Shown piece by piece: positions 15,453 through 22,643 of a stretch of 64,000 nt of DNA. Position 1 is the stretch's first letter. Each line of letters opens with the position of its first letter. This stretch comes from JBGQOG01 sp052113705 (lineage in GTDB: Bacteria; Pseudomonadota; Alphaproteobacteria; Rhodobacterales; Rhodobacteraceae), in assembly GCF_052113705.1 (NCBI RefSeq), contig NZ_JBGQOG010000002.1:62001-126000 (forward strand), read 5' to 3'. The notes under the pieces are model-generated. The model searched no databases, had not been told where the DNA came from, and saw only the letters and a program-made list of their open reading frames with translations. The translations under genes were made by a program, and so were the position numbers.

Positions 15453-16849
15453 CAGTAGCGGTAATGTTCGGCCTTGAACGGGCCGTCGACGGTCACGCCA
15501 ATATAGGCCGCCTGATCCGGGCGCAGCTGGGTCAGCTTGACACCGATCCGGGCCAGATGCAGACGTGCGACCTTCTCATCCAGCGCCTTCGGCAGGATGT
15601 AGACGCCCGGCTGATATTCCGCGCCTTTGGTCCAGAGCTCGATCTGCGCCAGCACCTGATTGGTAAAGCTGGCCGACATCACGAAAGACGGGTGACCGGT
15701 GGCATTGCCGAGGTTCAACAGGCGGCCTTCGGACAGAAGGATGATCCTGTTGCCCGAGGGCATTTCGATCATGTCCACCTGATCCTTGATGTTGGTCCAT
15801 TTGTGGTTCTTCAGCGCCGCGACCTGAATTTCATTGTCGAAATGGCCGATGTTGCCGACGATGGCCATGTTCTTCATCTCGCGCATATGCTCGATGCGGA
15901 TCACGTCCTTGTTGCCGGTGGTGGTGACGAAGATGTCGGCGTCCGCCACCACATCTTCCAGCACCACCACTTCAAACCCGTCCATCGCCGCCTGCAGCGC
16001 ACAGATCGGGTCGACTTCGGTCACTTTGACGCGGGCGCCGGCACCTTGCAGCGAGGCAGCACAGCCTTTGCCCACATCGCCATAGCCGCAGACCACGGCA
16101 ACCTTGCCCGCCATCATCACATCGGTGGCGCGGCGGATGCCGTCGACCAGCGATTCCTTGCAGCCGTATTTGTTGTCAAACTTCGATTTGGTGACGCTGT
16201 CGTTCACATTGATCGCCGGGAAGGGCAGCAGGCCCTTTTTGTGCAGATCATAGAGGCGGTGCACGCCGGTGGTGGTCTCTTCCGACACACCTTTGATCGC
16301 ATTGCGCTGTTTGGTGAACCAGCCCGGCGAGGCTTTCAGACGTTTCTTGATCTGGTTGAACAGGCAGACTTCCTCGTCGCTCGTCGGCACTTCGATGATA
16401 TCCGTCTCACCGGCCTCAACGCGCGCGCCGAGCAGGATGTACATGGTGGCATCGCCGCCATCATCGAGGATCATGTTGCAGGTGCCGCCCTCGCCGCCGA
16501 ACTGGAAGATCTGGTCGGTATAGGCCCAGTAATCCTCCAGCGTTTCGCCCTTGATCGCGAAAACCGGCACGCCCGAGGCGGCAATCGCTGCCGCCGCATG
16601 ATCCTGGGTCGAGAAGATGTTGCACGAGGCCCAGCGCACATCCGCACCCAGCGCCGTCAGCGTCTCGATCAGCGCGGCGGTCTGAATGGTCATGTGCAGC
16701 GAGCCCGCGATACGGGCCCCCGCCAGCGGCTTGGTGGTGCCGTATTCTTCGCGCAAAGCCATCAGGCCCGGCATTTCGGTTTCGGCAATGTCGAGCTCTT
16801 TGCGGCCATAGGCGGCGAGCGACAGGTCTTTGACGATATAATCGGCCAT
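15452..16849 (-). CDS. ahcY: Adenosylhomocysteinase
   Basis: Cytosolic NAD-dependent enzyme that splits S-adenosylhomocysteine into homocysteine and adenosine in the methyl cycle. The 465-residue protein has the NAD-binding core VAVVCGYGDVGKG (about 240-255), the substrate segment FAIKGETLEDYW, and the invariant C-terminus DGPFKAEHYRY. Length fits the long bacterial form. Start ATG 16849 with GAGGA 7 bases before; a GTG one codon earlier is less well placed. In Rhodobacter capsulatus ahcY lies near the regB-senC-regA-hvrA set, as it does here (about 2.5 kb away). An inverted repeat in the leader may touch the ribosome site. Confidence 0.97.
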   Translation of the reverse strand: MADYIVKDLSLAAYGRKELDIAETEMPGLMALREEYGTTKPLAGARIAGSLHMTIQTAALIETLTALGADVRWASCNIFSTQDHAAAAIAASGVPVFAIKGETLEDYWAYTDQIFQFGGEGGTCNMILDDGGDATMYILLGARVEAGETDIIEVPTSDEEVCLFNQIKKRLKASPGWFTKQRNAIKGVSEETTTGVHRLYDLHKKGLLPFPAINVNDSVTKSKFDNKYGCKESLVDGIRRATDVMMAGKVAVVCGYGDVGKGCAASLQGAGARVKVTEVDPICALQAAMDGFEVVVLEDVVADADIFVTTTGNKDVIRIEHMREMKNMAIVGNIGHFDNEIQVAALKNHKWTNIKDQVDMIEMPSGNRIILLSEGRLLNLGNATGHPSFVMSASFTNQVLAQIELWTKGAEYQPGVYILPKALDEKVARLHLARIGVKLTQLRPDQAAYIGVTVDGPFKAEHYRY

Positions 16850-16858
16850 CACGGATTC

Positions 16859-16902
16859 CTCTGAAAAGTTGCAGCCGACTTAACACCGCAAGCGTTTCAG
16901 AG
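16859..16902 (-). promoter_or_regulatory. Inverted repeat in the ahcY leader overlapping the ribosome site
   Basis: Perfect 8-base arms: CTCTGAAA on the plus strand at 16859-16866 and TTTCAGAG at 16895-16902. In ahcY mRNA the second arm contains part of the Shine-Dalgarno (AGAGG), so folding would hide it. Loop of 28 bases. It could be a translational switch; I could not match it to a known SAM, SAH or SAM-SAH riboswitch. Confidence 0.4.
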
Positions 16903-16919
16903 CAATGAACGCAGGTCGT

Positions 16920-17393
16920 TTACATCATCATCCCGGGCTGCGACAGGATCTCATCGGCGCTGCGCGTCGGGTTCCAGCCGGTCCCCGAGGAAATCACACA
17001 GGCCTTGCCGTCGCGGCGGGTGTAGACCACCGTCCAGGTGCCCATTTCTTCCGAAGCCCAGAGCGCCACCGAGGTGCCATCGTCCCGTGCCTGTTCGGCG
17101 GTGGGATGTTCGGCAAAATCATGGTCCAAAGTGTCGGTCAGCACGGATTTCGCGTCACAATAGGGCTCATCCGCGCCCGGATTCTGATCGGCCGTTGCCA
17201 CGGTATCATAGACCGAGAGGTCTTGCGGCACCGGCAGCGCATCCGACCCGCCCGGCATCGCCGCATAGCTTTGCAGCGGTTTGTCTTCGGTGGCAGAGCG
17301 GCCCGGATCGGCCCAGACTATGGCGGATGCGGCAAAGACCGCGGCAAAAGCCGTCACTGCCAACAGGGGATTCAGATTTTGGGTACGGGGCAT
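16920..17393 (-). CDS. Secreted protein of unknown function upstream of ahcY
   Basis: A 157-residue protein with a signal peptide (residues about 9-28, LLAVTAFAAVFAASAIVWA). The mature part is acidic, has two cysteines (EPYCDAK and KACVISSG) that could form a disulphide, and a Trp/Tyr strand pair (TWTVVYTRRDGKACV). I do not recognise the family. The ATG at 17393 is favoured by GGAAAGG 8 bases upstream over a TTG further out. It ends only 70 bases before the ahcY start, so read-through into ahcY is possible. Confidence 0.6.
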   Translation of the reverse strand: MPRTQNLNPLLAVTAFAAVFAASAIVWADPGRSATEDKPLQSYAAMPGGSDALPVPQDLSVYDTVATADQNPGADEPYCDAKSVLTDTLDHDFAEHPTAEQARDDGTSVALWASEEMGTWTVVYTRRDGKACVISSGTGWNPTRSADEILSQPGMMM

Positions 17394-17624
17394 CACATGC
17401 ACCTTTCCACGCAAAGGCGCCGCGGCGCCGGTTACCGCATCAACGTGCGCGGGGCGCTGAAAGTTCCCGTTTCCGGCCCGATCACAGCCTGTTTACAGGC
17501 AGAGCGCGATTGCCTATCGCTGGGGCGACGGGAAAATCTGCCCCTCCTCGCCACCAGCCACCGGGATCTGCCGCATGGTTCTGTCTGCCCCCGCCGATGT
17601 CAGCGCCGCCCTTCTGGTGCAGCC

Positions 17625-18218
17625 ATGAGCCGCGCCTGGCAACGCATGCTCTCGGGCCGCAGGCTGGACCTGCTGGACCCGACGCCGATGGACATCGAAG
17701 TCGAGGATATTGCGCATGGTCTGGCCTTTGTGGCGCGCTGGAACGGGCAGACGCGCGGCGACTGGCCCTATTCAGTGGCCGAGCATTCGCTTCTGGTCGA
17801 ACAGATCTTTGCCCGCGCCCATCCCGGGATCGGGGCACGCTGGCAACTGGCCGCGCTGCTGCATGACGCGCCGGAATATGTGATCGGCGACATGATCAGC
17901 CCGGTCAAGGCCGCGATTGGCCCGGGCTACGGCGAGCTGGACGCCCGGCTGACGGCAGCCGTCCACCGCCGCTTTGGTCTGCCCGCCACCCTGCCCGCCG
18001 CGATCAAAAAGGCGATCAAGGCGGCGGATACCGTCTCGGCCTGGCTGGAAGCGGTGCAGATCGCGGGATTTTCGGAAGCTGAGGCGAACCGGCTGTTCAA
18101 GAAACCCGATCCGGTGCTGTTGCGGGGCCTGAGCATCCGTCTGCGCCCGCCCGCCGAGGTGCGCGCCGATTTTACGGCGCGCCACCGTGAATTGTTGGCG
18201 GCGATCCCCGCCGCCTGA
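17625..18218 (+). CDS. HD-domain phosphohydrolase, YfbR-like
   Basis: A 197-residue HD-superfamily metal phosphohydrolase similar to 5'-deoxynucleotidase YfbR and related hydrolases. Metal motif: SVAEHSLLVEQI (first His), LLHDAPEYVIGDM (HD pair) and later KAADTVSAW (Asp). The beginning MSRAWQRMLSGRRLDLLDP is typical of a family subgroup in Rhodobacterales. The frame is open far upstream but with no coding features, and ATG 17625 sits directly before this conserved start; the ribosome site is weak. Substrate not predictable by eye. Confidence 0.75.
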   Translation: MSRAWQRMLSGRRLDLLDPTPMDIEVEDIAHGLAFVARWNGQTRGDWPYSVAEHSLLVEQIFARAHPGIGARWQLAALLHDAPEYVIGDMISPVKAAIGPGYGELDARLTAAVHRRFGLPATLPAAIKKAIKAADTVSAWLEAVQIAGFSEAEANRLFKKPDPVLLRGLSIRLRPPAEVRADFTARHRELLAAIPAA

Positions 18219-18223
18219 CCGGA

Positions 18224-18322
18224 TCAGCCCGCGAAGCGGACGGTCTCGCGGCGATGGGTCTGCGGGGTGGGGCGTTGACCGCCAATGGCAAGAGCCATTA
18301 CTTCTGCTATGAGTCTGAACAT
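18224..18322 (-). CDS. Possible 32-residue small protein
   Basis: An ORF of 32 codons (begins MFRLIAEVMALAIGGQ, ends VRFAG) whose ATG has a near-perfect GGAGGG 7 bases upstream. Several codons are rare for this genome (AGA, ATA, GTA), so it is either real and poorly translated, or a leader peptide. It is divergent from the LysR gene and overlaps no other gene. No family recognised. Confidence 0.4.
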   Translation of the reverse strand: MFRLIAEVMALAIGGQRPTPQTHRRETVRFAG

Positions 18323-18423
18323 CTCTAATCCCTCCGTTGATGGAGCTTTCGCGGCGCTTTTAAGCTGATATTCCGTGGATCTGCGAGTCATTAAAACTGA
18401 CGATATGAAAGGCAGGCTATCAC

Positions 18424-19311
18424 ATGGCCGAGATTGACTGGCGACAGATGCCCGCGCTGGCCGCGCTGCGGGCCTTTGCGGCGGCTGCGGCGCAGGGTGG
18501 GTTCAGCGCCGCCGCGCGTCAGCTGAACGTCACCCCCGCGGCCGTGGCGCAGCAGGTGCGCGCGCTGGAGGCCGAGCTGGGCGTGGCGCTGGTCTGGCGC
18601 GACGGCCGCGGGCTGCGGCTGACACCGGAAGGCGAAAAACTGGCGGCCAGCCTCTCGGAGGGATTTGCCACAATCCAAAGCGGGCTTGCCGCCGCGCGGC
18701 AGGGCGCGGGGCCGCGTCCGCTCTCGGTTACGCTGCCCCCCGCCTTTGCCACGCAATGGCTGATGCCGCGGCTGGGGCGGTTCTGGAAGGCGCATCCCGA
18801 TGTGGCGCTGTCGCTGCTGCCCGATCACCGGGTGCTGGATTTGCGCGCCGAAGGGGTGGAGCTCGGCATCCGCTACGGCGACGGCCATTGGCCCGGGGTC
18901 AGCGCGGAGTTTCTGACCCCGGCCCATTACATCGTGGTGGCGGCGCCTGACCTTCTGACGGGAACATTGGCGGGGCGGCAGCTCAGCCCGGCCGATATGG
19001 CGGCCCTGCCCTGGGTGCGTGAGCGCGACTGGCCCGAACAGACGCAATGGCTGGAGGCGATCGGCCTCGATCCGAAACAGCTGCGCTTCACCGAATTTCC
19101 AACCGAGGAACTGGCCCTTGAAGCGGCCCGGCAGGGTTTCGGACTGCATGTCGAAAGCGCCACCTTGATCGAAGCCGATCTCAACGATGGCACTTTAATA
19201 AAAGTGCATGATTTCAAAAGCGATGCCTTGGGATATTATATCGTTTCCCCCACCGGACTCCGGCGGCCGGCAGCACAGGCATTTGTACAATGGCTGAAGG
19301 CCGAGGTTTGA
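18424..19311 (+). CDS. LysR-family transcriptional regulator
   Basis: A 295-residue LysR regulator of the GcvA-like branch. The winged helix-turn-helix covers about residues 8-68 (LAALRAFAAAAAQGGFSAAA, then VAQQVRALEAELGVALVWRD), followed by a two-lobed effector domain with FATQWLMPRLGRFW. No clear target operon adjoins it apart from the tiny ORF divergent at 18224-18322, whose promoter region it shares; LysR proteins often act on a divergent neighbour. Effector unknown. Confidence 0.88.
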   Translation: MAEIDWRQMPALAALRAFAAAAAQGGFSAAARQLNVTPAAVAQQVRALEAELGVALVWRDGRGLRLTPEGEKLAASLSEGFATIQSGLAAARQGAGPRPLSVTLPPAFATQWLMPRLGRFWKAHPDVALSLLPDHRVLDLRAEGVELGIRYGDGHWPGVSAEFLTPAHYIVVAAPDLLTGTLAGRQLSPADMAALPWVRERDWPEQTQWLEAIGLDPKQLRFTEFPTEELALEAARQGFGLHVESATLIEADLNDGTLIKVHDFKSDALGYYIVSPTGLRRPAAQAFVQWLKAEV

Positions 19312-19323
19312 ACCCCGGCCTTC
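19296..19323 (+). terminator. Terminator hairpin after the LysR gene
   Basis: Eight-base arms (19296-19303 and 19316-19323) extended by two further pairs after one mismatch, 6-base loop, starting inside the LysR 3' end and followed by a T-rich stretch (TTGTT). Also lies between this gene and the convergent hvrA. Confidence 0.6.
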
Positions 19324-19345
19324 TTGTTCCCCTCGTGCAGATCAT

Positions 19346-19660
19346 TCAGATCGCGAGGTCTTCCAGACTTTTTCCGCTCTCCAGTGCAGCCTGCACCCAG
19401 CGCGGCTTGCGGCCCCGCCCGGTCCAGGTTTCCGAGGAATCCGCCGGATTGGCATATTTCGCCTCAGCAGGTTTACGCTTTTTCGCAACAGAGATACCGG
19501 TCAAATCAGCCAGAGAGAAACCCATTTTTTGGGCGACTTCTTCCAGCTCAACAAGCGCTTCTTGCTTCCTGCGGTCTTCATAAGTGCTGATCGCCTTTTC
19601 GACGCGCACTTTCAGATCGCGAAGCTCTTTCAGAGCCATTTGTTCGAGATTGATCGTCAT
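19346..19660 (-). CDS. hvrA: H-NS-like regulator, HvrA/Spb type
   Basis: A 104-residue nucleoid-associated regulator: N-terminal coiled coil (about 5-50, MALKELRDLKVRVEKAI) for oligomerisation and a C-terminal DNA-binding loop ETWTGRGRKPRWV, the H-NS hook. Next to regA in the Rhodobacter order regB-senC-regA-hvrA, it matches HvrA, which tunes photosynthesis and nitrogen-fixation genes to light or redox. ATG 19660 is used (AGGA 6 bases before); a GTG one codon earlier is possible. Confidence 0.85.
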   Translation of the reverse strand: MTINLEQMALKELRDLKVRVEKAISTYEDRRKQEALVELEEVAQKMGFSLADLTGISVAKKRKPAEAKYANPADSSETWTGRGRKPRWVQAALESGKSLEDLAI

Positions 19661-19746
19661 CACGCTTCCTTAAATAGTGATCAGCCTCATATTCCAATGA
19701 ATCCGAGAGAGTACAACATGTTTTAAAGGCCGTGCGCCCATTCAAA

Positions 19747-20301
19747 CTATTTCGGGCTACGTTTGGCCAAAATCCGCTGCAATGTCCGGCGATGCATATT
19801 CAGGCGCCGGGCCGTTTCCGAAACATTGCGGTCGCACAATTCATAGACACGTTGAATATGCTCCCACCGCACCCGATCTGCCGACATCGGATTTTCCGGC
19901 GGCGGCGGCAGCGCTTCGCCTTTGGCCAGCAAAGCGTTGGTGATGTCATTGGCGTCGGCGGGCTTGGACAGATAATCTGTGGCGCCGATTTTCACCGCGG
20001 CCACCGCGGTGGCAATCGCCCCATATCCGGTCAGCACCACGATCCGCGCATCGGGGCGCCGGTCCCGCAACGCCTCAACCACATCGAGGCCATTGCCATC
20101 CTCGAGCCGCAGGTCAACCACGGCATAGGCCGGCGCCGCGCTGCGCACGATTTCCTTGCCTGCGGCGACCGTTTCCGCGGTCAGCGGCGCAAAGCCCCGC
20201 TTTTCCATCGCGCGCGCCAGACGGGTGAGAAAGGGCAGATCATCATCCACCAGCAACAGGCTGCGGTCGGGGCCGAGTTCGGCAAAATCATCATCGGCCA
20301 T
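19747..20301 (-). CDS. regA: Redox response regulator RegA (PrrA/ActR)
   Basis: A 184-residue response regulator. Receiver domain residues 14-130 with the phosphorylated Asp63 (AVVDLRLEDGNG) and Lys in YLSKPADAND; then a proline linker (EALPPPPENP) and a Fis-like helix-turn-helix NVSETARRLNMHRRTLQRIL, characteristic of RegA. It receives phosphate from RegB, encoded 850 bases away on the other strand, and governs respiration, carbon and nitrogen fixation and photosystem genes under low oxygen. Lies between senC and hvrA. Confidence 0.97.
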   Translation of the reverse strand: MADDDFAELGPDRSLLLVDDDLPFLTRLARAMEKRGFAPLTAETVAAGKEIVRSAAPAYAVVDLRLEDGNGLDVVEALRDRRPDARIVVLTGYGAIATAVAAVKIGATDYLSKPADANDITNALLAKGEALPPPPENPMSADRVRWEHIQRVYELCDRNVSETARRLNMHRRTLQRILAKRSPK

Positions 20302-20384
20302 GGTCTGCTCCTCGCATGGTTTGGACTTATCTAGAGTGTTGCGGACTGCGGGTCAAATTTGCGCCGTCCTGCCCCGGTTTTGGC

Positions 20385-21023
20385 CTAGCCCGCGCGTTTC
20401 ACCGCCGCCGTATAACAGGCCACCGTATCGGCCATTTGCTCGGGCGTGGTGTCCCGGTTGAAATATTCAACAAAGCCGCGCTGGGGGAACATCAAATAGG
20501 TGTAGGTGGTGTGATCGACCAAATAATAAGGATCGGTGGTATCGCCGATATGATAATAGACTTTGTAGGCTTGGGCGGCCGCCTTAATCTGCTCGGGCGT
20601 CCCGCTGAGCCCCAGCATCCGCGGATGCATGGCATCCGTAAAGTCGCGCATCACCTCCGGCGTATCGCGTGCCGGATCCACCGAGATGAAGACGGGCGTC
20701 GCCTGAATGCCGCGCTCTTCCAGCAGGCTGGTTGCCTCAGCGTTGCGGGCATTGTCCAGCGGGCAGACATCCGGACAGGAAGTATAGCCGAAATAGACCA
20801 GCGTCGGCCCGGTGATCACGTCCTGATCCGTCACCGTCGCACCGTTCTCATCGGTCAGGGTGAACGGCCCGCCGATTGCAGCAGCCCCGCCCGCCACCGC
20901 CCCTTTGGCGCATTGGGCGAACAGATCAGACCCGTCGGACCGCGTGGCGTACCAACTCGCCCCCAGCAATACGGCCAGAACTGCCACTGCGCCGGCGGCA
21001 TAGCTGCGCGTTGAAATCGCCAT
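20385..21023 (-). CDS. senC: SenC/PrrC copper chaperone (SCO family)
   Basis: A 212-residue membrane-anchored SCO protein: N-terminal helix (residues 9-25), thioredoxin fold with the copper-binding Cys83-x3-Cys87 (TSCPDVCP) and His171 (YLVDHTTYTY). It delivers copper to cytochrome oxidase and influences redox signalling by RegB. ATG 21023 has AGGA 9 bases upstream; the frame extends further without features. Divergent from regB, with regA following 83 bases downstream. Confidence 0.95.
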   Translation of the reverse strand: MAISTRSYAAGAVAVLAVLLGASWYATRSDGSDLFAQCAKGAVAGGAAAIGGPFTLTDENGATVTDQDVITGPTLVYFGYTSCPDVCPLDNARNAEATSLLEERGIQATPVFISVDPARDTPEVMRDFTDAMHPRMLGLSGTPEQIKAAAQAYKVYYHIGDTTDPYYLVDHTTYTYLMFPQRGFVEYFNRDTTPEQMADTVACYTAAVKRAG

Positions 21024-21047
21024 GAGAGATGTCCTTTTTTGGGTCGA

Positions 21048-21082
21048 GCATTGATTGCTCAAACCGCTGGGTTTATCAATGC
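21048..21082. promoter_or_regulatory. Nested inverted repeat in the senC-regB divergent region
   Basis: Outer arms GCATTGAT (21048-21055) and ATCAATGC (21075-21082) are perfect, and inside them AAACC and GGTTT pair around a 4-base loop, leaving a 5-base bulge on one side: 13 pairs in all. It starts 25 bases upstream of the senC start, so it could be an operator or a fold in the senC leader. No known regulator assigned. Confidence 0.5.
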
Positions 21083-21151
21083 AAGACGCTGAAATGCGAC
21101 AACTGACCTCAGTCACAAGATGGCGACCGAGCGGCCGCGGAAAGGCAAAAC

Positions 21152-22537
21152 ATGCGTTCTGAGGCCCCGTTGCGAATGACCCATGATCCGCAACCCCGCG
21201 AAATGCACAGCGAATGGGTGCGGATGCGGACGCTGATCCTGTTGCGATGGGCGGCGATCACCGGCCAATTGGCCGCGATCATTGTGGCGGTGACCCGCTA
21301 TGACATCATGCTGGATCTGCCATTGTGTCTGGCGGTGGTGGGGGCGGCGATTGCGGCCAATCTGGTGTCGATCTTTCTGTTTCCGGAAAACCGCCGCCTG
21401 ACCGAGAACGAGGCCGCCGCCACATTGTGTTTCGACATCACCCAACTCGCGCTGTTGCTGGCGCTGACCGGTGGCCTGAACAATCCCTTCGCGGTGCTGA
21501 TCCTCGCCCCGGCCACGATCGCCGCCACGGCGCTGCGCACCAATGCCACGATTTATCTGGTGGCCGCGACCATTGTGATGATCACCGCCGTTGCGATCTT
21601 TCACCTGCCCCTTGTCACTTTGGGTGGCGAGGAAATCTCGGTTCCCGCGGATTTTGAATTTGGCTTCTGGCTGGCCATCGTGATCGGCGTGGTTTTCATG
21701 GGGCTTTACGCGCGGCGCATCGCCTCTGAGATCCATTCCATGGGCGATGCCCTTCTGGCGACGCAAATGGCGCTCTCGCGCGAGCAAAAGCTGACCGATC
21801 TGGGCGGCGTGGTGGCGGCGGCGGCGCATGAACTGGGCACCCCGCTCGCCACCATCAAACTGGTCAGCGCCGAATTGGCCGATGAGCTGACCGACCCCGT
21901 CCACCGCGAAGATGCGCTGCTGATCCGCGCGCAGGCCGACCGCTGCCGCGACATCCTGCAATCCATGGGCCGGGCAGGCAAGGACGACCTGCACCTGCGC
22001 ACCGCCCCCCTGATGGCGGTGCTGCGCGAGGCGGCAGAGCCGCATCTGGACCGTGGCCGCGAGATTGTGTTTGCCACCGCGCCCGGGGCTGAGCGGCAGC
22101 CCACGATCCACCGCCTGCCCGAGCTGATCCATGCCCTGCGCAACCTCATCCAGAACGCGGTGGATTTCGCGCAAACCACGGTATGGGTCGATGCCCGATG
22201 GAGCGCGACCGACATCCGGGTGACCATTTCGGACGATGGGCCGGGCTATACGCCCGCTGTGCTCAGCCGCATTGGCGATCCGTTCATCGGCAAACGCCCG
22301 GATGAGCGTGAAATCAGACCGCAATACCAAGGCATGGGGCTTGGCCTCTTCATCGCCAAAACATTGCTCGAACGCACCGGGGCACGGCTGATTTTCGGCA
22401 ATGGTGCTGATCCGTTCCTGGCGGCCGGTGAGCGGGGTGAGCGCTCGGGCGCTCAGGTCACCCTGATCTGGCCGCGCGAGGCTCTCGTCGCGCCCGAGAG
22501 CACCGCTTTGGGTGAAAATCAGCGATTCGAGATTTAA
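21152..22537 (+). CDS. regB: Redox sensor histidine kinase RegB (PrrB)
   Basis: A 461-residue membrane kinase with six N-terminal helices, the quinone-sensing heptapeptide GGLNNPF at 107-113, the H-box AAAAHELGTPLATIK with His226, the redox-active Cys265 in DRCRDILQS, and an ATP-binding domain (N-box NLIQNAVDFA, G-boxes DDGPGY and GMGLGLFIAK). All hallmark residues of RegB are present, so it should be functional. ATG 21152 has GGAAAGG 6 bases upstream. Divergent from senC-regA-hvrA with a 128-base control region between. Confidence 0.97.
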   Translation: MRSEAPLRMTHDPQPREMHSEWVRMRTLILLRWAAITGQLAAIIVAVTRYDIMLDLPLCLAVVGAAIAANLVSIFLFPENRRLTENEAAATLCFDITQLALLLALTGGLNNPFAVLILAPATIAATALRTNATIYLVAATIVMITAVAIFHLPLVTLGGEEISVPADFEFGFWLAIVIGVVFMGLYARRIASEIHSMGDALLATQMALSREQKLTDLGGVVAAAAHELGTPLATIKLVSAELADELTDPVHREDALLIRAQADRCRDILQSMGRAGKDDLHLRTAPLMAVLREAAEPHLDRGREIVFATAPGAERQPTIHRLPELIHALRNLIQNAVDFAQTTVWVDARWSATDIRVTISDDGPGYTPAVLSRIGDPFIGKRPDEREIRPQYQGMGLGLFIAKTLLERTGARLIFGNGADPFLAAGERGERSGAQVTLIWPREALVAPESTALGENQRFEI

Positions 22538-22580
22538 ATCTTTCACATAAGTTAATTTTTGCGGCTCACCCCCAGAAAGA

Positions 22581-22595
22581 TTAACGGCGCGTTAA
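22581..22595 (+). promoter_or_regulatory. CtrA box TTAA-N7-TTAA before divL
   Basis: Perfect TTAA at 22581-22584 and 22592-22595 with seven bases between, 49 bases before the divL start and 44 bases after the regB stop. Matches the CtrA consensus at all eight fixed positions. DivL acts in the CtrA phosphorelay, so feedback control is plausible. Confidence 0.6.
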
Positions 22596-22643
22596 CTATT
22601 GCGCGCAACACTGACGCGGGGTGTATCGAAGGGACCGGGTGAT

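Noticed and set aside
16859..16902. Known SAM, SAH or SAM-SAH riboswitch before ahcY
   Set aside because: I could not find the conserved core of any of these; only a simple inverted repeat is supported.
17416..17429. Perfect 14-base GC palindrome between the secreted protein gene and the HD gene
   Set aside because: GC-only palindromes arise easily here; no spacing to a promoter or repeat elsewhere in the window.
17487..17500. Inverted repeat GCCTGT-TT-ACAGGC in the same gap
   Set aside because: Could be an operator, but there is no neighbouring regulator gene or second copy to support it.
21051..21062. TTGATTGCTCAA as a possible FNR-type site before senC
   Set aside because: The FNR pattern is TTGAT-N4-ATCAA over 14 bases; this palindrome is only 12 and is better explained as part of the larger inverted repeat.
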